Below are positions 42,360 through 52,200 of a stretch of 64,000 nucleotides of DNA, piece by piece (within the stretch, counting starts at the first letter, position 1; each line of letters opens with the position of its first letter). The position numbers and the translations under genes were made by a program. The notes beneath the pieces are model-generated. The model made no database searches. It saw only the letters and a list, made by a program, of their open reading frames with translations, and had not been told where the DNA came from. This stretch comes from VAXT01 sp963698015 (GTDB taxonomy: Bacteria; Actinomycetota; Thermoleophilia; Gaiellales; Gaiellaceae): positions 1,550,001 to 1,614,000 of the forward strand of contig OY969109.1 of the NCBI GenBank assembly GCA_963698015.1, given 5' to 3'.

Positions 42360-43861
42360 ACGACGTAGCCGAACGTCCGGCGCCGCCGGCGCTCGCCGGT
42401 GCACCGGCCGAACCCGGCGCGCTCCGTGCGGTCGGCCGGCGTGCGCAGAGGGTCACCGGGATCGGGGTTCGCCCCGGTCGCGCGTGGACCGTCGCGCGCG
42501 TCTCGCTCGACGCCTCGATGCTCTTCGTCGCCGCAGCCGCGACGACGTTCGGCTCGAGCGCGGCCGGGCTGCCCGCTCCACCCCCGATCTGGCTCGCCGC
42601 CTACTCCGTCTTCGTCCTTGCGTTCGCCGGGCTCCGCGGCCTGTACGGCACGCGCCTTCGCTACGAGCTCCTCGAGGAGCTGCGCGCAGTCCTGGTCGCT
42701 GCCTCCCTCGCGACCGTTCCTCTCCTCCTCCTGCGCGGGCTCGCGTCCGACCCGGCCGACCTGTGGCCGCAGGGGATCCGCGCCTGGGCCTTCGCAGCGG
42801 CCTATCTCGCCGCCGGCCGCGTCGCGCTCCACTGGACACGCACGCAGGCGTACCGCCACGGCGAGTCGTTCCGCCCGACGCTGATCATCGGCGCCGGCAA
42901 GGTCGGCAAGCTCACGGCCGCACGGCTCCTGTCGCAGCCCCAGCTCGGGCTCAAGCCGATCGGCTTCCTGGACAAGGACCCTCTGCTCGTCGAAGACGAC
43001 TCCCTGCCACTCCCCGTCCTCGGCGCCAGCTGGGACCTCGACCGCATCGTCTCGCAGTACGGCGTCGAGCAGGTGATCGTCACGTTCTCCCGCGCGCCCC
43101 ACGAAGTGCTGCTCCGGCTCGTGAAGCGGTCCGAGGAGCTCGGCATCCAGGTGGCCTTCGTGCCGCGGCTGTTCGAGAAGATGACCAACAGGCTGACCAT
43201 CGAGCACTTCGGCGGCCTGCCGCTCATCTCTGCGCGCTCTCCGAATCCGAAGGGCCTCCAGTTCGCCGTCAAGTACGCCGCCGACCGCATCGTCGCGCTC
43301 GGCCTGCTCCTCCTCACGCTGCCCGTGATGATCCCGGCCGCGATGGGCGTCCTGCTGAGCACGGGCCGTCCGCTTCTCTTCCGCCAGGTCCGCGTGGGCC
43401 GCGACGGCCGGACGTTCGCGATGCTCAAGTTCCGGACGATGCGCCCGCCCGAGACCGCGCCCGCGCAGCCGATCGACCTCCCGCCGGACACCGCCCCGGG
43501 CGGTATCGAGGGCGGCGACCGCCGGACGAAGTTCGGCTCGTTCCTGCGCAAGACCTCGATCGACGAGCTGCCGCAGCTGATCAACGTGCTCAAGGGCGAG
43601 ATGAGCCTGATCGGCCCGCGACCCGAGCGCCCCGAGTTCGTCGGGCGCTTCGAGGAGAGCATCTACCGCTACGGCGACCGCCATCGCGTGAAGGCGGGCA
43701 TCACCGGCTGGGCGCAGGTGCACGGCCTCCGCGGCAAGACGTCGCTCTCGGACCGCGTCGAGTGGGACAACTACTACATCGAGAACTGGTCGCTCTGGCT
43801 CGACCTGAAGGTATTGATGCTGACCGTTCTCGCCGTCGTCCGGACGCGGCACGCCGAGTAG
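42356..43861 (+). CDS. Polyprenyl-phosphate sugar phosphotransferase (initiating enzyme)
   Basis: A 501-aa protein with about five N-terminal membrane segments (residues about 45-160), a nucleotide-binding-like middle domain (TLIIGAGKVGKLTAARLL), and a C-terminal bacterial sugar transferase domain: FRQVRVGRDGRTFAMLKFRTMR, then DELPQLINVLKGEMSLIGPRPERPEF and WAQVHGLRG. It transfers a sugar-1-phosphate to undecaprenyl phosphate, starting the repeat unit. Starts at GTG 42356 coupled to the previous gene. The last gene before clpC. Confidence 0.93.
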   Translation: MNDVAERPAPPALAGAPAEPGALRAVGRRAQRVTGIGVRPGRAWTVARVSLDASMLFVAAAATTFGSSAAGLPAPPPIWLAAYSVFVLAFAGLRGLYGTRLRYELLEELRAVLVAASLATVPLLLLRGLASDPADLWPQGIRAWAFAAAYLAAGRVALHWTRTQAYRHGESFRPTLIIGAGKVGKLTAARLLSQPQLGLKPIGFLDKDPLLVEDDSLPLPVLGASWDLDRIVSQYGVEQVIVTFSRAPHEVLLRLVKRSEELGIQVAFVPRLFEKMTNRLTIEHFGGLPLISARSPNPKGLQFAVKYAADRIVALGLLLLTLPVMIPAAMGVLLSTGRPLLFRQVRVGRDGRTFAMLKFRTMRPPETAPAQPIDLPPDTAPGGIEGGDRRTKFGSFLRKTSIDELPQLINVLKGEMSLIGPRPERPEFVGRFEESIYRYGDRHRVKAGITGWAQVHGLRGKTSLSDRVEWDNYYIENWSLWLDLKVLMLTVLAVVRTRHAE

Positions 43862-43988
43862 CCGCGCAGGCTCGTAAAGGCTTTGTGAAACCGTGCCGAT
43901 TGACTCATGTGGGTCACCGGCAGCGACAGAGGCGTGAGCTAACATGACCCGCAGTCCGTCGTTCTACCGTTAGGGAGTGGTTGACCCC

Positions 43989-46523
43989 TTGTTCGAACGT
44001 TTCACGGAGAGAGCGCGCCAGGTGGTCGTCCTCGCACAGGACGAAGCCAGGGCGCTCAAGCACAACTACATCGGCACCGAGCACATCCTGCTCGGACTCC
44101 TCCGGGAGGAGGAGGGGCTCGCCGCGAGGGTGCTGGAGTCTCTGGACATCACGGTCGAAGAGGTGCGGGCCCAGATCGCCCGCATCGTCGGCCAGGGCGA
44201 CGAGGTGACGACCGGCCAGATCCCGTTCACGCCGCGCGCGAAGAAGGTGCTCGAGCTCGCGCTGCGCGAGGCGCTCTCGCTGGGTCACAACTACATCGGC
44301 ACCGAGCACATCCTCCTCGGCCTCGTCCGGGAGAACGAGGGTGTCGCCGCACGGATCCTGCTCGACTTCGACGCCGACGCCGAGAAGATTCGCAACGAGA
44401 TCATCCGCATGCTCTCCGGCCCGGGCCGGCGCCAGCAAGGCGGGGGCCAGGGAACCGGCGAGAAGGCGAAGAGCTCGAAGCTCCTCGACCAGTTCGGCCG
44501 CAACCTGACTCGGCAGGCCGCCGAGGGCAAGTCCGACCCGGTCGTCGGCCGCCAGACCGAGATCGAGCGCGTGATGCAGATCCTCTCGCGCCGCCAGAAG
44601 AACAACCCCGTGCTGATCGGCGAGCCGGGTGTCGGCAAGACGGCCGTCGTCGAGGGCCTCGCCCAGCGGATCGCCTCGGGCCAGGTGCCCGAGCTCCTGA
44701 AGGGCAAGCAGATCTACACGCTCGACCTGGCCGCCCTCGTCGCCGGCTCCAAGTACCGCGGCGAGTTCGAGGAGCGCCTGAAGAAGGTCATGAAGGAGAT
44801 CATGCAGCGGGGCGACATCATCCTTTTCATCGACGAGCTCCATAACCTCGTCGGCGCCGGCGCGGCGGAGGGCGCGATCGATGCGGCCTCGATCCTGAAG
44901 CCGGCCCTCGCGCGCGGCGAGATGCAGACGATCGGCGCGACGACGCTCGACGAGTACCGCAAGTACCTCGAGCGCGACGCAGCCCTCGAGCGCCGCTTCC
45001 AGCAGATTCGCGTCGAAGAGCCGTCCGTGGACGACACGGTCGAGATCCTGCGCGGCCTGCGCGACCGCTACGAGGCGCACCATCGCTGCAAGATCTCCGA
45101 CGAGGCGCTGCACGCCGCGGCGGTCCTCGCCGACCGCTACATCCAGGACCGCCACCTGCCCGACAAGGCGATCGACCTCATCGACGAGGCCGCGTCGCGC
45201 ATGCGCATCAAGAACATGACCGCGCCGCCGCGCTACCGCGAGCTCGAGGAGGAGATCACGAAGGTCCGCGGCGAGAAGGAAGAGGCGATCGAGTCCCAGG
45301 AGTTCGAGAAGGCCGCGTCGCTGCGCGACAAGGAGCGCAAGCTGACGCAGAAGAAGCGCGAGCTCGAGGAGAGCTGGCACGCCGAGGAGTCGGTCGACCA
45401 GCCGCAGATCGGCGAGGACGAGATCGCGGACATCGTCTCGATGTGGACGGGCATCCCGGTCTTCAAGCTGACCGAGGCCGAGTCGCAGAAGCTGATCCGC
45501 ATGGAGGACGAGCTGCACAAGCGCGTGGTCGGCCAGGACGAGGCGATCGTGGCCGTGTCCAAGTCGATCCGCCGCGCGCGCGCGGGAATCAAGGACCCGA
45601 AGCGCCCGACCGGCTCGTTCATCTTCCTCGGCCCCTCGGGCGTGGGGAAGACCGAGCTGGCGCGCACGCTCGCCGAGTTCCTGTTCGGCGACGAGGACGC
45701 GATGATCCAGGTCGACATGTCGGAGTTCATGGAGAAGCACTCCGTGTCCCGGCTCGTCGGCTCGCCTCCGGGCTACATCGGGTACGACGAAGGCGGCCAG
45801 CTGACCGAGGCCGTTCGTCGCAAGCCGTACTCGGTGCTCCTACTCGACGAGATCGAAAAGGCGCACCCGGACGTGTTCAACATCCTCCTCCAGATCCTCG
45901 AGGAGGGGAAGCTGACCGACGCCCAGGGGCGCAAGGTCGACTTCCGGAACACGATCGTGATCATGACGTCGAACATCGGCGCCGCTTCCATCTCCAAGAA
46001 TCAGTCACTCGGCTTCTCGATCGGCGACGACTCCGGCCTCTCCTACGAGGACATGAAGGAGCGCGTCATGAGCGAGCTGAAGAAGGTCTTCCGGCCCGAG
46101 CTCCTGAACCGCATCGACGAGGTGATCGTCTTCCACAAGCTGACGAAGGAAGAGATCAAGATCATCGTCGACCTGCTCATGAAGCGCCTGCGCGACCAGA
46201 TGGGCGAGCACGCCGCCGACGTCTCGTTGACGGAAGAGGCCAAGGAGCTGCTCGTCGAGAAGGGCTACGACCCGACCATGGGCGCGAGGCCGCTGCGCCG
46301 CGCGATCCAGCGCTACATCGAGGATCCGCTCGCAGACTTCGTGCTCGGCAGCGAGGTGACCGCGGGCTCGACGATCCTCGTCGACAAGAAGCGCGATTCG
46401 GACGACGAGGTCGAGATCACGATCATCCCGGGCGCTCCGCCCGAGGACATGGACAAGGTCACTGTGCCGCCCGAGGAGCCCGTCGCCGAGGGCGACGACG
46501 ACTCGGACGAAGCGCCCGAGTAG
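43989..46523 (+). CDS. clpC: ATP-dependent Clp protease ATP-binding subunit ClpC
   Basis: An 844-aa AAA+ unfoldase that feeds proteins to ClpP. The Clp N-domain repeats (residues 1-150) contain HNYIGTEHILLGLLREEEG twice in variant form. AAA1 has GEPGVGKTAVVEGL (about 212), the UVR/middle region KEEAIESQEFEKAASLRDKE (about 430), AAA2 has GPSGVGKTELARTLAEFLFG, and a D2 small domain follows. The TTG at 43989 is preferred (FERFTERARQVVVLAQDEAR is the universal start, and TTAGGGAGTGG is well spaced); GTG 43977 would sit directly on the ribosome-binding site. A TGAC ... GTCA dyad (43909-43924) lies upstream. Confidence 0.96.
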   Translation: MFERFTERARQVVVLAQDEARALKHNYIGTEHILLGLLREEEGLAARVLESLDITVEEVRAQIARIVGQGDEVTTGQIPFTPRAKKVLELALREALSLGHNYIGTEHILLGLVRENEGVAARILLDFDADAEKIRNEIIRMLSGPGRRQQGGGQGTGEKAKSSKLLDQFGRNLTRQAAEGKSDPVVGRQTEIERVMQILSRRQKNNPVLIGEPGVGKTAVVEGLAQRIASGQVPELLKGKQIYTLDLAALVAGSKYRGEFEERLKKVMKEIMQRGDIILFIDELHNLVGAGAAEGAIDAASILKPALARGEMQTIGATTLDEYRKYLERDAALERRFQQIRVEEPSVDDTVEILRGLRDRYEAHHRCKISDEALHAAAVLADRYIQDRHLPDKAIDLIDEAASRMRIKNMTAPPRYRELEEEITKVRGEKEEAIESQEFEKAASLRDKERKLTQKKRELEESWHAEESVDQPQIGEDEIADIVSMWTGIPVFKLTEAESQKLIRMEDELHKRVVGQDEAIVAVSKSIRRARAGIKDPKRPTGSFIFLGPSGVGKTELARTLAEFLFGDEDAMIQVDMSEFMEKHSVSRLVGSPPGYIGYDEGGQLTEAVRRKPYSVLLLDEIEKAHPDVFNILLQILEEGKLTDAQGRKVDFRNTIVIMTSNIGAASISKNQSLGFSIGDDSGLSYEDMKERVMSELKKVFRPELLNRIDEVIVFHKLTKEEIKIIVDLLMKRLRDQMGEHAADVSLTEEAKELLVEKGYDPTMGARPLRRAIQRYIEDPLADFVLGSEVTAGSTILVDKKRDSDDEVEITIIPGAPPEDMDKVTVPPEEPVAEGDDDSDEAPE

Positions 46524-46560
46524 CGACCCTCAGCCGGCGGGCCGGGCGTATGCTGCGGCC

Positions 46561-47925
46561 GTGACCGCGACGAAGTTCCTCCTGCCGGAGTCGGAGATCC
46601 CGACCCGTTGGTACAACATCGCGTCCGACATGCCGAACCGGCCGCAGCCGGTCCTCCATCCGGGGACGGGCGAGCCGGTCGGCCCGGAGGATCTGGCGCC
46701 GCTCTTCCCGATGGAGCTGATCCTCCAGGAGGTGAGCACCGATTCCGAGGTCGCGATTCCGGACGAGGTGCTGGACATCTACCGGCTGTGGCGGCCGACG
46801 CCCCTCTACCGTGCGGAACGGCTCGAGCGCGCGATCGGCACGAAGTCGCGCATCTTCTACAAGTACGAGGGCGTCAGCCCGGCCGGGAGCCACAAGCCGA
46901 ACACCGCGGTCGCCCAGGCCTACTACAACAAGGCGGAGGGCCGCGCGCGCCTCTCGACAGAGACCGGCGCCGGCCAGTGGGGCAGCGCGCTCGCCTTCGC
47001 GTGCAAGCTCGTCGGGCTCGAGTGCAAGGTCTACATGGTCAAGGTCTCGTACGAGCAGAAGCCCTATCGGCGCTCGCTGATGCACGTGTGGGGGTCTGAG
47101 GTCGTGGCCAGCCCCTCAGACGAGACCGAAGCGGGCAGGAAGGTACTCGCGGAGCACCCGGATTCTCCGGGCAGCCTCGGCATCGCCATCTCGGAAGCAG
47201 TCGAGGATGCGGCCGGCCGGGACGACACCGCGTACTCGCTGGGCAGCGTCCTCAACCACGTCCTGCTGCATCAGACCGTGATCGGCCAGGAAGCGCTGAA
47301 GCAGATGGAGCTGGCAGGCGCGTTCCCGGACGTCGTGATCGGCTGCGTCGGAGGCGGCTCGAACTTCGCGGGGCTATCGTTCCCGTTCCTGCGCGAGAAG
47401 ATCGCGGGCAGGGAGATCGACGTCCTCGCCTGCGAGCCGGCCGCCTGCCCGACCCTCACGCGCGGGCCGTTCGCCTACGACTTCGGCGACACGGTCGGCC
47501 TGACCCCGCTCGTGCCCATGCACACGCTCGGGCACGATTTCGTGCCGGCGCCGATCCACTCGGGCGGCCTGCGCTACCACGGCGTGGCGCCGCTCATCTC
47601 GCAGCTGGTGCTGGACGGGATGATTCGCGCCGAGGCGTACCTGCAGCAGGAGGTCTTCACCTCGGCTGTCGAGTTCGCCGGCGCGGAGGGGATCGTGCCC
47701 GCGCCGGAGTCGGCGCATGCCATCCACGGAGCGATCCGAGTCGCACGCCAGGCCGACGAGTCGGGGAAGGAGAAGACGATCCTCTTCAACCTCTCCGGCC
47801 ACGGCCACTTCGACATGGCTGCCTACGACAATTTCTTCGCGGGGAAGCTGGAGGACGTCGCGCTCGACGAAGGCGAGATCGAGCGCGCTCTGAAGGCGAT
47901 CGAGGGGCTGCCGCAGCCGGTCTAG
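46561..47925 (+). CDS. trpB: Tryptophan synthase beta chain-like TrpB2
   Basis: A 454-aa PLP enzyme of the TrpB2 subfamily. The PLP lysine lies in GVSPAGSHKPNTAVAQAYYN (about residue 113), the glycine-rich phosphate loop is IGCVGGGSNFAGL, and ETGAGQWGSALAF follows. TrpB2 enzymes act without TrpA, converting indole plus serine to tryptophan or serving as serine dehydratase-like enzymes. No trpA or other trp genes are adjacent. It lies 37 bp after clpC and is read in the same direction. Confidence 0.93.
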   Translation: MTATKFLLPESEIPTRWYNIASDMPNRPQPVLHPGTGEPVGPEDLAPLFPMELILQEVSTDSEVAIPDEVLDIYRLWRPTPLYRAERLERAIGTKSRIFYKYEGVSPAGSHKPNTAVAQAYYNKAEGRARLSTETGAGQWGSALAFACKLVGLECKVYMVKVSYEQKPYRRSLMHVWGSEVVASPSDETEAGRKVLAEHPDSPGSLGIAISEAVEDAAGRDDTAYSLGSVLNHVLLHQTVIGQEALKQMELAGAFPDVVIGCVGGGSNFAGLSFPFLREKIAGREIDVLACEPAACPTLTRGPFAYDFGDTVGLTPLVPMHTLGHDFVPAPIHSGGLRYHGVAPLISQLVLDGMIRAEAYLQQEVFTSAVEFAGAEGIVPAPESAHAIHGAIRVARQADESGKEKTILFNLSGHGHFDMAAYDNFFAGKLEDVALDEGEIERALKAIEGLPQPV

Positions 47926-47968
47926 CCGACCCCTCCGAGGCGTCGTCTGTTCGGGCTACGCCCGGAAA

Positions 47969-47997
47969 TTGACACCTCTGAAACAAAGGTGTAGCTT
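47969..47997 (+). promoter_or_regulatory. Sigma-70-type promoter of the Ig-like protein genes
   Basis: -35 TTGACA (47969-47974), 17-bp spacer, -10 TAGCTT (47992-47997). A short hairpin CGGGC-TAC-GCCCG just upstream (about 47952-47964) probably terminates trpB2. Confidence 0.65.
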
Positions 47998-48000
47998 CGA

Positions 48001-48018
48001 GGTGCCCTTCGGGGCACC
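48001..48018 (+). other. 5'-end hairpin with TTCG tetraloop
   Basis: GGTGCCC (48001-48007) pairs perfectly with GGGCACC (48012-48018) around TTCG, the very stable tetraloop class. It lies at the expected 5' end of the Ig-like mRNA and could protect it from decay. AGGAG follows at 48031-48035. Confidence 0.55.
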
Positions 48019-48102
48019 GGAGGGCGAAAAAGGAGAAGGGTTCTGGGGCAGCAAGTCTCAGACCTGCGGCGACGCCAGAGCCCTAAGGGTTCCGGGCACC
48101 GC

Positions 48103-49206
48103 GTGCGCGGGCTTATTCTCGTCGCCCTTGGCGTAGCCGTCTTCCTGTTGCCCGCGGGAGCGAGCGGGCGAGCCGCCCCCAATGTGGGGACCGTCAGGCC
48201 GGTCATCTACGGGACACAGGGCGCCAACGGCTGGTACATCACGAACGTCACCGTGAACTGGGTGATCGAGCCGCTTCCGGTCCAGATGACCGAGGGCTGC
48301 GACGCGCGGCTAATCCAGGTCGACACGGTCAATACGGACTTCACGTGCCACGCGTGGTGGAGCGACGGCGACTACTCCGCGACGGTCCACATTCATCGCG
48401 ACGCGACACCTCCGACGGTGACCGTCGTCCCGGACCGCGCTCCTGACGCCAACGGCTGGTACAACCAACCGGTCGCGTTCACCTTCAGCGGCGCCGATCC
48501 GACCTCGGGGATCCAGGCGTGTAGCCGCATCGCGTACGCCGGCCCCGACAATGCAAACGCATCTGTCGTCGGGACGTGCCGCGACAACGCCGGGAACGTC
48601 ACCCCGCTGGCCAGGAGCCTCAAGTACGACGCGACGCCGCCCAAGATCAAGAAGCTCGTGCTCAAGCCTCGCAACGGCCGCGCCAAGCTGGTCTGGCGAG
48701 GGTCGGCCGATGCCAAGTCCTTCGAGCTCATGCGCGCGCCGGGCCGCAAGGGTGCCGCGCAGAGCGTCGTCTACCGAGGCGCCGGCCTCTCGACCGGATA
48801 CGTCGACCGGGGCCTGCGGCCCGGACGCGAGTATCGCTACCAGCTGACGGCCGCCGACGACGCGGCCAACAAGGTGACCAAGACGCTCGACTTCGTCGCC
48901 CGAGGAGCGCTGCTCGCCCCGGCTCCCGGCGAGCGGGTGACGAAGCCGCCGCTCCTCGTCTGGTCGGCCGTCCGCGGAGCCAGCTACTACAACGTCGTGC
49001 TCGTCCGGGGCGGCCGGGTCTTCAGCGCGTGGCCGGCGACCCCGCGGCTGAAGCTGCCGCGCGTCTGGACGTACCATGGTCATCGCTACAAACTGCGGCC
49101 GGGCTCGTATCGCTGGTTCGTGTGGCCCGGATTTGGCTCGCTCTCTGCAGGGCAGTACGGGAAGAGGCTCGGCGGAAGCGCATTCACGTACGGGGGCTCG
49201 GGCTAG
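48103..49206 (+). CDS. Secreted Ig-like protein with one repeat and C-terminal FN3-like region
   Basis: A 367-aa exported protein (signal peptide RGLILVALGVAVFLLPAGASG). Order: N-terminal domain (GANGWYITNVTVNWVIE ... CHAWWSDGDYSATVHI), one Ig-like repeat (DANGWYNQPVAFTFSGADPT ... GTCRDNAGN, two Cys likely disulfide-bonded), an FN3-like domain and a basic C-terminal domain with SYYNVVLVRGGRVFSAWPAT and LRPGSYRWFVWPGFGSLSAG. The same domains flank 14 repeats in the next gene. GTG 48103 has a poor ribosome site; an in-frame CTG at 48043 stands 7 nt after GGAG and would add 20 residues (GQQVSDLRRRQSPKGSGHR). Probably cell-surface or matrix. Confidence 0.85.
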   Translation: MRGLILVALGVAVFLLPAGASGRAAPNVGTVRPVIYGTQGANGWYITNVTVNWVIEPLPVQMTEGCDARLIQVDTVNTDFTCHAWWSDGDYSATVHIHRDATPPTVTVVPDRAPDANGWYNQPVAFTFSGADPTSGIQACSRIAYAGPDNANASVVGTCRDNAGNVTPLARSLKYDATPPKIKKLVLKPRNGRAKLVWRGSADAKSFELMRAPGRKGAAQSVVYRGAGLSTGYVDRGLRPGREYRYQLTAADDAANKVTKTLDFVARGALLAPAPGERVTKPPLLVWSAVRGASYYNVVLVRGGRVFSAWPATPRLKLPRVWTYHGHRYKLRPGSYRWFVWPGFGSLSAGQYGKRLGGSAFTYGGSG

Positions 49207-49215
49207 GAGACGGGA

Positions 49216-52200
49216 ATGCGCCGACACCGCCTGCTCCTCGTCCTCGGTGTCTGCGCGCTTCTACTGACGCCGAGCGCGGGCGGGGGCCCGATGATCCCGG
49301 GCGACCCGACGCCGCCGGTCGTCACCCCGCACTTCTTCGGGACGCAGGGGCTGAACGGCTGGTGGGTGTCGAACGTCACGCTCAACTGGACGGTCGAGGA
49401 TCCGGAGTCGCAGATCCTGGAGACGCGCGGCTGCGACGCGGTCACGCTCACCAACGACACGACCGGCACGCCGTTCACCTGCTACGCGAGGAGCGACGGC
49501 GGCGAGACGACCGTCACGGTCACGATCAGGCTCGACAAGACCGGGCCGGTCGTCACGGCCACGCCGTCGCGCTCGCCCGACTCCAACGGCTGGTACAACC
49601 ACGCCCTCTCGGTCGGCTTCAGCGGCACCGACGCGACCTCGGGCATGGACTCCTGCGTCTCTCCGCAGAGCTATTCGGGCCCGGACAATGCCAACGCGTC
49701 CGTTTCCGGCTCCTGTCGCGACCGGGCGGGCAACGTAACGGTCAAGAATTTCTCGCTCAGCTACGACGCGACGGCGCCGCAGGTGACCGGCGCCAGCGCG
49801 TCTCGCTCCCCGGACCGAAACGGCTGGTACAACCACACGCTGACGGTGACGTTCGCGGGGACGGACGCGACCTCGGGGATCGACTCCTGTACCCAGACGA
49901 GCTACTCGGGCCCAGACTCGGCGAACGCGTCCGTGAGCGGGGTCTGCCGCGACCTGGCCGGCAACACGAGCTCGAGCAGCAACTTCGGCTTCCAGTACGA
50001 CGAGACCGGCCCCGCGGTGACCGCCACTCCCTCGCGCAGCCCCGACTCCAACGGCTGGTACAACCATCCGCTCTCGGTCAGCTTCAGCGGGACCGACGCG
50101 ACCTCGGGGGTCGACACCTGCTCCCCGCCGCAGAACTACGCCGGCCCGGACAACGCGAACGCCTCGGTCTCGGGGTCGTGCACCGACCGGGCCGGGAACA
50201 GCACACAGCGGACGTTCGGACTCAGCTACGACTCGACGGCGCCGCAGGTGACGGGCTCGAGCCCGTCGCGCAGCCCGGACTCGAACGGCTGGTACAACCA
50301 TGCGTTCACGATCACGTTCTCGGGTAGCGACGCCATGTCCGGGATCGACACCTGTACCCAGACGACGTACTCGGGGCCCGACGACGCGACGGGCACTGTC
50401 AACGGCACGTGCCGCGACCGGGCCGGGAACACGAGCGCGAGCAGCGCCTTCAACTTCCAGTACGACGCTACCGGCCCTGTCGTTACCGCTACGCCCTCGC
50501 GCGCTCCGGATTCGAATGGTTGGTATAACCATGCGCTCTCGGTCAGCTTCGCGGGTACGGACGCGACCTCGGGGATGGACAGTTGCGTCGGGCCGCAGGG
50601 CTACTCGGGGCCCGACTCGCAGAATGCGTCGGTCTCGGGCTCGTGCCGTGACCGGGCGGGGAACACGACGGTCAAGGTCTTCTCGCTCAGCTACGACGCG
50701 ACGGCGCCGACGGTGACCGGGGCGAGCGCCTCGCGCGGCCCTGATCATGCGGGTTGGTACAACCACGCGCTTTCGATCGCCTTTGCGGGGGCGGACGCGA
50801 CGTCGGGCATCGACTCGTGCACGCAGACGAGCTACTCCGGCCCGGACTCTGCCAACGCTTCGGTCTCCGGCACCTGTGTCGACCGTGCGGGGAACACGAG
50901 TGCGACCTCGAGCTTCGGCTTCCAGTACGACGAGACGGGCCCCGTGGTGACCGCGACTCCGTCGCGTAGCCCGGACTCGAACGGCTGGTACAACCACGCG
51001 CTCTCGGTCAGCTTCGCCGGCACGGACGCGACCTCCGGGATCGACTCCTGCGTCCCGCCGCAGGGCTACTCCGGCCCCGACTCGGCCAACGCCTCCGTCC
51101 CCGGCTCCTGCGTCGACCACGCCGGGAACACGAGCGTACGCTCGTTCGCCCTCAGCTACGACGGGACCGGCCCGGTGGTCACCGCCACTCCCGGGCGGAA
51201 CCCGGACTCCAACGGCTGGTACAACCACTCGCTGACGGTCAGCTTCAGCGGGACTGACGCGACGTCGGGCATGGACTCCTGCGTTCCACCGCAGACCTAC
51301 TCCGGGCCCGACTCGCAGAACGCCTCGGTCAGCGGGTCCTGCAGCGACGTGGCCGGGAACACGACGGTCAAGGTTTTCTCGCTGAGCTATGACGCCACGG
51401 GGCCGACGGTGAGCGCGACCCCGGGCCGCGCGCCCGACTCGAACGGCTGGTACAACCACGCGCTCATCGTCACCTTCTCCGGAACGGACGCGACGTCTGG
51501 GGTCGACACGTGCGTGGCGCCGCAGACGTACTCCGGGCCGGACGACGAGAACGCGTCGGTCAGCGGCTCGTGCACGGATCGAGCGGGGAACACGACCGAT
51601 CAGGCGTTCGGGCTCAGCTACGACGCCACCGGCCCTGTCGTGACTGCGACTCCTTCGCGTGCTCCGGATTCGAATGGCTGGTACAACCATGCGCTCTCGG
51701 TCAGCTTCGCGGGTACGGATGCGACGTCGGGGTTGGATAGTTGCGTTCCGGCGCAGGACTACTCGGGGCCTGACTCGCAGAATGCGTCGGTTTCCGGTTC
51801 GTGCCGTGACCGGGCGGGGAACACGACGGTCAAGGTCTTCTCGCTCAGTTACGACGCGACGGCGCCGACGGTGACCGGGGCGAGCGCCTCGCGCGGCCCT
51901 GATCATGCGGGTTGGTACAACCACGCGCTTTCGATTGCCTTTGCGGGGGCGGACGCGACGTCGGGCATCGACTCGTGCACGCAGACGAGCTACTCCGGCC
52001 CGGACTCTGCCAACGCGTCGGTCTCCGGCACCTGTGTCGACCGTGCGGGGAACACGAGTGCGACCTCGAGCTTTGGCTTCCAGTACGACGAGACGGGCCC
52101 CGTGGTGACCGCGACTCCGTCGCGTAGCCCGGACTCGAACGGCTGGTACAACCACGCGCTCTCGGTCAGCTTCGCCGGCACGGACGCGACCTCCGGGATC

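Noticed and set aside
42356..43861. Transposon or prophage near the polysaccharide locus
   Set aside because: No transposase, integrase, terminal inverted repeats or tRNA attachment site were seen anywhere in the window.
43909..43924. TGACTCATGTGGGTCA dyad upstream of clpC as a definite regulator site
   Set aside because: Only partly symmetric (12 of 16 positions) and without a recognised consensus; kept as a note in the clpC entry.
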